NCBI GenBank assembly: GCA_028583605.1
Contig: CM053328.1
Location: forward strand, 31,355,578-31,419,577
DNA: 64,000 bases
Origin: Dastarcus helophoroides
Lineage: Eukaryota > Arthropoda > Insecta > Coleoptera > Bothrideridae
Direction: 5' to 3'
Part shown: in pieces, positions 48,338-58,319 of the stretch
How positions within the stretch are numbered: the stretch's first letter is position 1
Layout of the letters: every line of letters begins with the position of its first letter
Program-made: the position numbers and the translations under genes
Notes under the pieces: generated by a model
Databases searched by the model: none
Seen by the model: the letters and a program-made list of their open reading frames with translations, nothing else
Told to the model about the DNA's origin: nothing

Positions 48338-51300
48338 CAGGCCCGTAACCAGGATTTTTTTTAGGGGGGGGGGCTGCGATCCTTCTGCTAAAACTACCTA
48401 GTCTTTGTTTGCGTTTAGGTTAGAGCTAAGAAGTCACGGTGCAACATTACTTTACTATTAATATTATTATTGTATAGAAGTATACTAAAATATAAAAAAA
48501 TACACTAAAAACATTTCTAGAGTCTAACTCTTCTAACATTCTGTCAAAGTAATTTAACAAAAGATGATAAAATCACTTGAAAGATATTTCTTTTTTAAAA
48601 TTTATCTTTGACCTGTTTTCTATAACCCTACTTGTGTATGAAAAATGCCTCTAGAAAGTGCTCTATTTAAAAACATAGTTTGACAGCTGGAGAGAAATCT
48701 TTTTTTTTTAATTTTTTTCAAATTTTGATTAAATTCATAATTTTAACTTTTATCTCAAATTTAAAGTTTGCACACGAACATTTAGAATTTGGATATTCTT
48801 TCTAAATTCTGGAAGATTAGATGTTTTTTTTTTAATTCAAGTTTCCTCTTAGCGTCCAACTCTTTGTCTAACTGGCAACGACTTCAATTCCTACGTTTTT
48901 TATTTTGGGCAATTTTGGGAATTATTGTTGCTATCTGAATTTGCAATATCGAAATACATTTGATTATTCCGAATTTCAAAAGAAAGTTTTTGCTAGAAAG
49001 TTATCTATCGTTTTTTTTAAGTTTTACCTTTAATTTCAAAATTTCTAACTTTTTTGAAATTTTCAATTTGAATTAGATTTTTCGTTAAATGTGAAGTATG
49101 TTAATACTTTTACTTTTTTTCTCAAAATTTAAAGTTTAAAATCTTGGTATTTACTTCAAACGCACAAATATTTTTTTAAACTTCGATTCTTTCTAGAAAC
49201 CTGGAAATTTCGCCAAAGTTTTTGTGAAAAATATTAGATATCGAGATTCTAACTTAATCTTGAGTTTTTTGAATTTGGAATTTTAATTTGAAATGTGTAG
49301 AAAAGTCTACATTTAGAGTGACAAACTCGTTCTAGAAAAGTTTAACGTTTATACTTAAAAATAACCAGAATTCATTATTAAATATTTCTGAAAATTAACT
49401 TTATTAGAAACTTTGAATTCCCTTACAAAAAATAGGATATGTTAATTCCTAACAAATTTACCTGTTAGAACTCAAAGTTTTTAGTTTTTTAAATTCGAAA
49501 TTTTAAATATAAGTGGACATTTAGAATTACTTTCTAAATCAGAAGAAAAAAGAAGCTATAATTTTCCAAAAAAAAAAAAGGTTTGAAGTCAAAATTAAAA
49601 AAAAATCTCTAATTTCCAAAAGATGAAATCTATTAACAAAAACTAATAACACAAAACTAATAACACTCAACATTTTATCTTGAAATAAAACTCAAAAAAT
49701 AAACTGATATTTCCTGAAACTTTAATGTCTTCCCAAAATTGCCAAGGAATTTTTTTTATATATTTATAATATAGAAAGAAAGTTAAAATATTGTGAAGAA
49801 GTCTGAATTTTGAACCAGTGCTAATGAAAACATTTTGAAAAATAACCAGTCATTAGGCTCATTTTTTTTTAAATTTCGACTTTAATCTTCACATTTTTAA
49901 ACTCGTCGTGAAAAGTTGTAAACATTTTATAAATCAATTTTTTCTAAAAATATGAATGAACAATTAAATGTTCTGTAATTAAACAGTTAAACGTGCTTAA
50001 AATTGGTCATTTGTCAAACTAGATGAAAGTGAAGTCACGCCGAGGACGTTTGTATCTATGGATGTTGCGATGCAACCCGTGATACAAGCTTTGCCTGATC
50101 TACGTGAACTTTGCAATTGCAATCTAGTTTTCATTAGATTCTAATGAAATTATATTTCAATTGCATCGTAATAAACTTGTATATATTCGTATATACAAGG
50201 TTTATTATCTCAGTAAAAATATGAATTTACAGTTGAAATGTCGTGATTAAAAGTAAAAAATTTCTTAATTAAAGTTGAAATTTGATAACTAAGATAAAAA
50301 TTTTAATATTTTATTGGAAGTTTTTACTTGGAAGTCGAATTTTGAAGAAAAAGGTCGAATTTTCGAAATCGTAATCGAAATATAAACAAATCAACTTCAT
50401 AACAAAAAAATTCGCAATTTTTTATTATTAAGGTAAAACTTTTTGAAAAAAATAAAAATTTCTTATTAAGCTGGTGGATTAAAGTTATTAAAAAAATCCT
50501 GAATTTACCAATTTAAAAATGCTCAAGTTTTGTGTAAAACTCGGAATTTAAAAAAGAATCGAGATTTTAGACATTTATTTTAAAGTTCAATGGCCATGGT
50601 ACAAAAATTATAGAAGAAATTCATAAAAATCACTTATTAAAAAATGTTTTCTCAAAATAATGGCTTATAAGAGATTTTAATTTTTAGTGCCTAATATTCA
50701 AAATTTTATTCAAATACCGAATTTAAATTTTTAAATTCCAAAACTGTAAAACTCTTATCACAAAATTCAAGTTTTTCTAAAAATTTGGTGTTAAATTTCG
50801 AAAAATCACTTGTATAAATTTTCAGTTCTTCTCAAAATTTGATTTTTTTTTTCAAAATGCGGAGTTTAAGCTTGAAAAATTTGCAAAATTCAACATTTTT
50901 TTAATAAAATTTAAAAGGTAAGATAGAAATTCCAAATAAAAAAAAAGAAATTTCAAGAACAGTATAAATTTTTCTATAAACGAAATCTCAGATTTAAAAG
51001 TTAAAATTCTGGAAAAAAATCGAATGAATTTAGGATAAAAATTTCAAGGTTTAAGGTGGAAATTCGAGAATGAACTCGAAATTTTAGAAACTTCTTCATT
51101 TGAAAGTGTTATACTCTTTCCGAATATTCTGAGTATAACCTAAAACCTATTTCTTTTAATTTCGACTGAGATTTCAAAATGTTTTTTTTTATTAATTGTG
51201 AGTTTTGGTCTGATAATGACTTTTTTTAGAGTATTTTACCTTTTTGGTGCCTTCTTAACTTTTGCGGTTTTGCCTAATTAAACATTTTGCTCACCTTTTT

Positions 51301-51500
51301 ACCTTGCTTGATTGTACTTAAAATCCGGTCTCTAATAATAAGTAATGCGCCAAATTTGAAAAAAAAAAACATCCTTGCATTTCAGTACGAAAACAAAATG
51401 ATCCATTAAAAATGGTTTTTAAAAATGTCGCACATCTGGAAAGTTCATTTCTATCTAGTGGGAAGCCAACAAATTTCGGCCTCCCCTGGTTACGGGCCTG
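48338..51500. mobile_element. Non-autonomous hAT element, 3.16 kb
   Basis: The left end CAGGCCCGTAACCAGG (48338-48353) and the right-end complement CAGGCCCGTAACCAGG (51485-51500) are perfect 16-bp inverted repeats with the CAG...CTG form of hAT. The flanking 8-mers TCCTGGGG (48330-48337) and TCTTGGAG (51501-51508) match at 6 of 8 positions, the right size for a hAT target duplication. The inside is AT-rich array-like sequence with one GC-richer block (about 50030-50130). No transposase frame, so movement would have needed an outside enzyme. Confidence 0.8.
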
Positions 51501-51885
51501 TCTTGGAGTTTAATTTGTCGAAAACTGTGCATTTACAACCACGACTTTAATAGATGAATCGATATGAACCTCTTGGAAATTTAGACTATAAATAAATAAC
51601 TTGAGTGGGGCTGCAATAATTTTTCATAGAGAAGTTACCGCCTGCAAAGTAGCCCCAAGGGCTGCTTTGTCAGGTATTTAGTCAAAAATAGCTATATGTC
51701 TTAGTGACAATTTTTAATATTTTATTAAGCATTCATATTGACAACCTATGTGTCGTCATAACTGAAGCCAATACTTATGATTATGAATAATGTCATAAGC
51801 ATGAAAAGAAATTTATCACAAAATATTCCATACAATGTAGCCCCGATTTACACTATCTTTTAAAGTAGCAGCAATATTTTCATGA

Positions 51886-51914
51886 CATCGTTGATTGAAA
51901 TTCAATCAACGATG
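51886..51914. repeat. Perfect 14-bp-arm palindrome
   Basis: CATCGTTGATTGAA, one A, then its exact complement. Confidence 0.9.
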
Positions 51915-52572
51915 ACATGCTTAACTCAATTACCATATTTTGTTCCCTGGTTTGGAGATTTTCCATTCTTTATGAATCACTCTCTGTACGGAATGGGGGG
52001 AATATATTGTCGCAGATGAATTCTCAGTAGAAAAAAAGTGAAATTGGAGATTTCCCAACTATTTAAGCAAATATCCAACGAAACGAGTATGATTAGCATA
52101 TTCTGGATAGGAAGATTGATGATGAAGGGTAACGTATCGAATAAAGTGGTGAACATTGAACAACCTACAAAGTAAGGCTATCGTAAAATCAAGTTTAATT
52201 AAATAAAACCTGGTCTATATAGGTTAACAGCTTACAGTAAAACTAAACACATTGAATTTGCAATCAAGTAAGTGGGAAGTCTGGTTCTAAAATTTTATTT
52301 CGTGGATATTCATTTTTTGAACTGCCCTCATTCGACAAACTTAAACAAAGTTAAGCAATTTAAAGTTCAATAATTATTTGATAAGAAATATTCTTAGACC
52401 AAAATATAATTCAATCGGATGAAAATATGACTAAACATTTCTAGAAAAGGAACATTTCTAAGTAATTTTTTATTTTCACTAGTCCCGCAGCTAGATTTCA
52501 AAGGGCTTTGTGCAAAATATTAAATCAAGGCCCTAAAAGTTAAAGACCACAACATATTTCTCACGATCGAAA

Positions 52573-52608
52573 AAAAGGTGTCAAAAAAATACATTTTTGA
52601 CACCTTTT
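52573..52608. repeat. 15-bp-arm hairpin
   Basis: AAAAGGTGTCAAAAA, a six-base loop (aataca), then the exact complement. It lies about 30 bp beyond the truncated end of LINE fragment C. Confidence 0.85.
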
Positions 52609-52639
52609 CTCATAATTTCTAATGGTTTTGTATTTACAT

Positions 52640-54050
52640 AAAAGCCATATTCCTTTTTCCTTTTTTTGGGGACAGGCTCTACCCTAGCGAATTTCCACAT
52701 GTTAAGGAATACACCTTTGTTGTAAGAGAGTGTAAACAATTTGCTTAGGAGTCACTCTGGAGCGCACTTCTTTAGAACAATAGCGGGGATACCATCAAGG
52801 CCAGAAGCTTTCTAGATGTCGAGCTCTAGGAGAATTTTCCTGATTGCGGGTTGTCTGAAAACAACTTTAGGTATCGAAGGGCCAACTTTAGGAAGAATAG
52901 GAGGTTCTGCTACTCGAGAATCAAGGTTGGAATTTTCAGCAAACATTAAAGCTAGCAGCTCGGCTTTTCCCTTGGAAGTAGTCACAATATTGTTGTTGTC
53001 ATCGAGTAAAGGTGGAAAATTTAAAGATGTAAAATTCTTTCCAATCGTCTTTGCAAATCCTCCAAAGGAACTGAACCGTTCGGATAGTTGATAAGCCTTT
53101 GGCGCATTTTACGATAGAAATCACTTTTTGCCTCGTCCATAACCTGTTTACAAACATTTCGTGCATTTACAAAGGTGGTCCGAGTTTAGACCGAGGGATT
53201 ATTTCGTCAACGACGTTATGCGCGATTTTTGCAGGAGACAGCCCGGGCACATTTTTTGCTGAACTAAGATTAACTGGAGGCAGACTTCTTTTGGGAGTGG
53301 GGAATTAAGCATTCCATACCAATCAGGATGGTTTCAGTGATGGATTCGGCGACTGATGAAGAGTTGTCTGAGTTAAAGCCATGCGAAAGATGCATAGAAG
53401 TCTCTTAATTCGACCCAGTTAGCAGAGTTAAAGTGCCAAGCCCTAGAGGACTGCGTCTGAGAAGGAGGTGGTATATGAAGCGAGCGAGAGGCTGCTATAA
53501 GCTTGTAATCGGAATTTCCAAGCGGTCATGTCACAAAGATTTTATACGAATTTGGAGAATTTGTAAGGAAAGAGTAGATTAGGTAGATGGGTGTTTATGG
53601 GAATTCTTGTGGGTTTCTCAACTAATTGCGAGAGTCCACAAGTGGTGGCAAAAGCTTCTGCCATCCTTCCCGCGTCATCAGTTCTAGTTTGTAGGTGTTC
53701 GAAGGTTACGAAGATATAAGAGAAGAGCTGTCTGTATGAGGGATAGTTTGGAGATAGATCAAGTGAACAAATGAATATTACTTCGCTTTTGGAGCAGATC
53801 AACAGATTCCAGTGCTTCTTCTCGTTAACAGGACGGGTCACTTCGCCTAAAAGCACAAATCCCCCTATTGAAACTTTATATGCAAGTTCTAATTAGGGCT
53901 AAGCAAAAGAACCGTATTGATGGATGGGGAGACTTGGGTTTCTGTCAGAGATAGCACATGGAGTCTTTCATTTTGAAAGTGTTGATGAACCGAGTTTAGA
54001 TTTGAATTTAGCCCCCGAATGTTACAGAATTCAATTTTTCTTTTAAAGAT
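52640..54050 (-). pseudogene. Jockey/CR1-like LINE fragment C: endonuclease to start of RT
   Basis: The minus strand opens near 54030 with FCNIRGLNSNLNSVHQHF and LSLTETQVS, the start of an APE-type endonuclease. TRTDDAGRMAEAFATTCGL and QLVEKPTRIP follow (about 53590-53690), then PLGNSDYKLIAASRS (about 53475-53520; usual SDH motif altered to SDY). The linker and RT entry follow: LDGIPAIVLKKCAPE and FARVEPVPKK (about 52665-52800). It stops before the catalytic RT motifs, the part that fragments A and B begin with. Several stops and shifts. The plus-strand frames at 52816-53308 are its antisense shadows. Confidence 0.85.
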
Positions 54051-54164
54051 TTGGGTGTCATCTTACAAAGTTCTCGAGGAGGCGAAAAACACGCATATAA
54101 TTTAGAAAAAAATAAACTAAAAGCTTTAAATCCAAAATCGAGACTCTAAGAAAAATGAAGATAT

Positions 54165-54545
54165 TGTGACGCAATGTAAATAGATAGAATAGAATTTAGA
54201 ATAGAATTGTAGAATTTAGTACGTAAGAAAAGTTTCTAGAAAGATCTGATAAGGGGAAAGCGGTCGCGATAACGAAGCAAACGGCAGATGAGCGTTCCAG
54301 AAATTTCGGCCAAACGATAAGTCTTATCTGCGAGATTTTTTGGAGCCTGGAAGCCAAAACTATATAAAGCGACCAGCTCTCCCTCAAGAGTTAGTTAGAG
54401 TCGGTGTAGTTAAGTAGTGAGTTAGCAGTTAGAAGTCAATAAGTGAGTTAACTGTTCAGTTGTAGTGATCCGAGTTGAGTTAGAAAATAAAGTGGGTATT
54501 ATTCAATTCACGTGTTAATCAATTCGAACCGATAAGCGCGTAACA
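54165..54545 (+). repeat. Gypsy-like 5' LTR
   Basis: TGTGACGC...GTAACA boundaries, 381 bp. It includes a TATA-like ctatataaag at about 54359-54368 and an AATAAA at about 54485, the normal U3-R-U5 order. The right boundary is fixed by the primer-binding site two bases downstream. Confidence 0.75.
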
Positions 54546-54547
54546 TC

Positions 54548-54564
54548 TGGTGTCAGAAGCGGGA
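54548..54564 (+). promoter_or_regulatory. tRNA primer-binding site
   Basis: TGGTGTCAGAAGCGGG two bases after the LTR. This wording is common just inside the 5' LTR of arthropod gypsy elements. The identity of the priming tRNA was not determined. Confidence 0.7.
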
Positions 54565-54707
54565 TTATTCGTGGATTGTGCTTATTACTCTAAAGAAATT
54601 TATGCCAGAGGTCCCGCAGTTGACTTTATCTCGGACGTTTTAAACTGTTAAATAGTTATACGTGGCGTGGCGCGTCAAGTAAAATCTTGAACATTTAAAC
54701 ACGCTCT

Positions 54708-56150
54708 ATGGATACGAGATTAAAATCGGCCAAAATGGAACAACAAATGCGTTATTAGCAATGCAGAAGAAAGGCGACAAGAAAAAGAACATGAGGAAGA
54801 ACGAAGACGACAAGAAAAAGAACAGGAGAAAGAACAAAGACGACATAAAAAGAACAGGAGGAAAAAAGAAGACGACATGAAAAAGAACAGGAGGAAGAAC
54901 GAAGACGACAAGAGGAAAAACGAAGAAAACAGGAAAAAGAACAGGAGGAAGAACGGAGACGACAAGAAAGATAAGACGAAGACGACATGAAAAAGAACAG
55001 GAGGAAGAACGAAGACGACAAGAGGAAGAACGAAGAAAACAGGAAAAAGAACAGGAGGAAGAACGAAGACGACAAGAAAAAGAACAGGAGGAGAACGAAG
55101 ACGACAAGAAAAAGATGAAAACGAAGACGACAAGAAGAACAGAGAAGGAATGCAGACAAACAAGAATTGCATAGACTATTAGCAAATATAACTGAAAAAA
55201 TGGGAGAAGACGTTGCAAAAATGAAAGAACAAATTACAGGAATGAAAGAAGAAATGCAAGAAGAGATAGGCGAAGTCAAAGAAGAATTCAACAGCAAGCT
55301 TGTTGATTTGGAAAATGCAACACAGAAGAGGATTAGCAACATCGAAAATGACGTGAAGAAGTTGCTAAGTGGACAAGTCACACAACACAAATCCGAAAGT
55401 GTACCTGCTAGTTTTTCCCAAAAGGTGAAACCTCCGACCTATGATGGAAAAACATCCTTCCAGACCTACAGAAAACAATTCGGAGCTGCTTGCTAAGGCC
55501 AATCGGTGAACGGAGGAAGCAAAGGTGACCTCATTGGTGGTATGCCTGCGCGGAAAAGCTCTGGAACTACTTCGAGCTCTGTCTGACCACGAACTAGCTA
55601 ACTATGAAGATTTAGTTAGGGCTTTGGAGCTGAGATTTGGAGACCATCATTTGCGGCAAGTCACCCAATCGCAACTACTAGTAAGGAAGCAAGTGATGAA
55701 ACGCTGCAAGAATTCGAGGCTGACGTAAAAAGACTGGCTCATGCTGCCTATCCAACAGCACCAACTGAATTTCTGGAACTTTACGCAGCTAGAATTTTCA
55801 TAGAAGGAATAAGAGACCCAGAAGTCAAAAAAGTGATGCGCTTGTCAAACTTTCGTACATCGAGGGAGGAGGCACTGATTAGAGCTCTAGAGGTTGAAGC
55901 TGCTTACAGGGTTTCGGAGTCAGAGGCATTACGGAGAGTAAGGAAGGCCAACATCGAAGAGGTCGCGAATGACCTTAATTTTGGGAACATTAACTCTAAT
56001 ATGAAGGAATTGAACGCGAACATTAGTGCTAACATCAAGAAAATTGACGCGAGTATCCAAAAACTGGTAGGAAAGCAGATCCAGCAGAAGCATAACATGT
56101 TACGGCTGTGGCAAACCGGGGCACATCAAGAAGGACTGCAGGTCAACCTC
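54708..56150 (+). pseudogene. Gypsy-like gag with coiled coil and zinc knuckle
   Basis: From ATG 54708 (MDTRLKSAKMEQQMR, then a stop). After that comes a highly charged Glu/Arg/Lys coiled-coil region encoded by a minisatellite (54775-55145), a second predicted coiled coil (EKMGEDVAKMKEQITGMKEE, 55197-55260), the KPPTYDGKTSFQTYRKQF start of the capsid, and ALELLRALSDHELANYEDL to AARIFIEGIRDPEVKKVM of the capsid helices. The nucleocapsid knuckle CYGCGKPGHIKKDC is intact at 56098-56139, in a different frame from the preceding capsid. Shifts near 55495 and 55700 and a stop in the N-terminus inactivate it. Confidence 0.75.
54775..55145 (+). repeat. GAA/GAC-rich minisatellite in gag
   Basis: Imperfect repeats of gaacaggaggaagaacg followed by aagacgacaagaaaaa, roughly 30-45 bp each. 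In the gag frame they encode RRQEKEQEEE-like segments, a charged coiled coil. Indels between units shift the frame. The long Phe/Ser-rich minus-strand frames here are shadows. Confidence 0.8.
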
Positions 56151-56229
56151 CAAGAAGTCACAATACCCACAGTAAAAAAACAACACGTCGAGAAGAGGAA
56201 CTCACTAGCTAAGAAACCAGTCGTCAAAA

Positions 56230-56400
56230 CTCTTCCCATCAAACAGATAAAAAGGACCAAGGAGAGTTTGATGATGGAAGCCAGCGTGGATGGAAGGCAT
56301 GTACAGGCAACAGTAGACAGAGGAGTTAAGGTTAGTGTGGCACGTGATACTCAAGCAATCCATGACAATATAATCAGAGAGGTTTTAGAGCGAAAGTGAT
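56230..56400 (+). pseudogene. Gypsy-like protease, start only
   Basis: SLMMEASVDGRHVQATVDRG has the retropepsin layout, but the DTGA active-site box reads DRGV (Asp codon 56316-56318). It ends shortly after at a TGA. Confidence 0.55.
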
Positions 56401-56759
56401 GTTACACGTAAAACGAAATAACAGCAACGAAATATGGCAAAAGAGGTCTTACTTAGAAATAAAAAACAAGTGGAATGTGATGTGCATAGAATCTCCTTGA
56501 TATATCTACTGAAAAGACTCGACATTATAAAACAAAAGAGTACTTTTCTATTTCCTCACTTGCATTATTATTTTTATTAGAGTTTTTTAATCGTTTTTGT
56601 CTTTTTATGAATTTGATTTCTTTAAAGTTACGATCTCTCTGCTAAAGGTGATTTTTTTTTATGAGACGAAAAACTTTGCGATTATTTCAATAGTTAACTG
56701 AATCGATTATTATTTCAGTTTTACTCTAGATTCTATGTTATTGTGTATAAAATAAATTT

Positions 56760-56905
56760 TGGTGGAATGGACTGGTCCTTGGGTATCTCTCTGAAGATGC
56801 TAGCTTGGCTATCGAAACGCGTTAGAACAACCTCTGTTGTGTTTTGTAATCTTTTTTGGTTTCAGGGGACAGGATTTGTATTTTAATTTTATAAAATAAA
56901 TGTTC
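56760..56905 (+). repeat. Dispersed repeat with hammerhead-like core, copy 2
   Basis: CTGAAGA (56791-56797) and GAAAC (56814-56818) flank a stem-forming tagcttggcta. Its left end, tggaatggactggtccttgg, is the complement of the right end of copies 1 and 3 (ccaaggaccagtcc), so the full element carries inverted ends. Possible relic of a Penelope-like or other ribozyme-bearing retroelement. Confidence 0.4.
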
Positions 56906-57562
56906 ACAAATTACCTTCTGGGCGTTTTTTTAAATTCATATCTTTACAGTTACAGTACCTCTGCTAAAGCGTGGTAACTTTTTTTTTATCAGACGAAAAC
57001 TTTGCGAACATTTCAACAGTTAACTGAATCGACTAGTGTTCCAGTTTTATTCCAAATTCCAAGTTATTTTGCAGCAAATAATGTCCACAAATTATCTAAG
57101 TATAGAGATGTATTTCATATTTTCAATAGATACAAAGTTAAGATATTGAAAAATTAATAATTACGGTGATAAAAAATGTTACTATTATTTTTCTACAGAC
57201 TTCTCACTTCGGACGTCTCTCAATAACGATCACTTCTACTGGCGATCACTTTTGAGTTTCTTGAAAAAGTCGTCTATCTCTTAATTATTCCCCTTAAAAG
57301 AGGTGACCTTCAAAAAGGGTAACATTTTCATGAATTTTTACTGGTCTTCACTGAGAAGTTTTACAGTAAAATATTAAAATTAGAAAGAATTGGCGAAAAA
57401 TCAGAGTAATAGCTGATAAATATCTCTGAACAATTAGAAATTAGAAAAAATGTTGTAATCCTTGAATTATTTTTTATTTATTTTCAACATGCGTGTGGGA
57501 TCTAGTACAATTGATAATAAGGATATTTAAATCGTAATTCTAGATTAATCAAAAAGACTTAC

Positions 57563-57840
57563 CAGTTAATAATTTGTTTAACAAAGCACTTGTAAGTGAT
57601 CACTGAACTGTACGACAACAGTCGTCTTGGCACATTCACTCTTTTTGCACAAAACACTGCGAAAATAATTCATTTAGCGGCGCTTTCTGGCGTTCGATTT
57701 GTAGTTAAATTGTTTCTCTACACAAGAGAATATCCTACCTCTTTATCGCACATGTCAATCCTGCGGCAAGGAACGAATGCTTTTGTAACCAGATACCAAA
57801 GAACGTTTCAATATATAACATGGGAAGCTTTTCTGTAAGA
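57563..57840 (-). other. Candidate noncoding first exon (minus strand)
   Basis: A strong donor, ACTG|GTAAGTC, ends at 57563 (intron from 57562). Upstream on the minus strand is less AT-rich sequence with a cgccagaaagcgccgct-type GC-richer block, of the kind seen near transcription starts, and no long open frame. Start is unknown; the right limit given is arbitrary. Confidence 0.2.
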
Positions 57841-58071
57841 GACCGGTTGGCGTAATTTTATTTAAATTAAACAATACACCTCAACAACTACAACTAAAAC
57901 ATTAACAATTTATAAGATGACATTTATGCGGATTATTCCAAACTTGATTTACAAGAAACAAAGAGGATATTTATTTATTTTCTTCTTGACCACGTGCGCG
58001 ATGAACAACTGAATTAAAACGACCGACCGCAGAAGCATCGTACATAAGCTAATACAAAAAGAAATCAATAT

Positions 58072-58313
58072 TCATAAAACAAAGTGATGAAACACAACAG
58101 ATTTTCGAGTGTCATCGTCCTTGTTTGGATCTGGCCAAATATTTTTCCACACTCCTTTCAAACAGTTTTTCGTTACCTCATTTAAAAAAAATGACCCATG
58201 TATGTTGTTAAGCTCAATGGTGTGTGTAATTTTCAGGGAATCCCACTGTTCCAATAAAAAAGCGTTAAATCGAAACAGCGCTAAACAGAGCTGCGTTAAG
58301 CGGGGTCTTACTG
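58072..58313 (-). mobile_element. Truncated pogo/Tigger element, copy 2
   Basis: The right end, complemented, is CAGTAAGACCCCGCTTAACGC, the same inverted repeat as copy 1 with a canonical CAGT start, and is followed by TATA. The inner sequence is homologous to 43660-43870. The minus strand encodes the transposase tail LNEVTKNCLKGVWKNIWPD (about 58130-58190). The left end is missing. Confidence 0.8.
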
Positions 58314-58319
58314 TATAAG

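Larger units (their letters stand above)
51501..52639. other. Gap with two strong hairpins
   Basis: No gene recognised. It holds a perfect palindrome at 51886-51914 and a hairpin at 52573-52608, listed separately. Confidence 0.4.
54165..56400 (+). mobile_element. Ty3/gypsy-like LTR element, 5' part only
   Basis: The 5' LTR (54165-54545), primer-binding site, gag with coiled coil and zinc knuckle, and the first part of the protease are present in order. RT, RNase H, integrase and the 3' LTR are absent, so the element is truncated at about 56400. Frame shifts occur in gag. Confidence 0.8.
56401..58071. other. Gap with one repeat and one candidate exon
   Basis: It holds the hammerhead-like repeat copy 2 (56760-56905) and the splice-donor-like site at 57563. 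The 80-codon frame at 57596-57838 has no recognisable domain. Confidence 0.35.

Noticed and set aside
52816..53308. Two plus-strand frames
   Set aside because: Antisense shadows of LINE fragment C, whose endonuclease and RT-entry motifs are on the minus strand.
54706..55390. Three overlapping long minus-strand frames rich in Ser, Phe and Leu
   Set aside because: Antisense of the GAA/GAC minisatellite in the gypsy gag; no domain and the plus strand explains the sequence.
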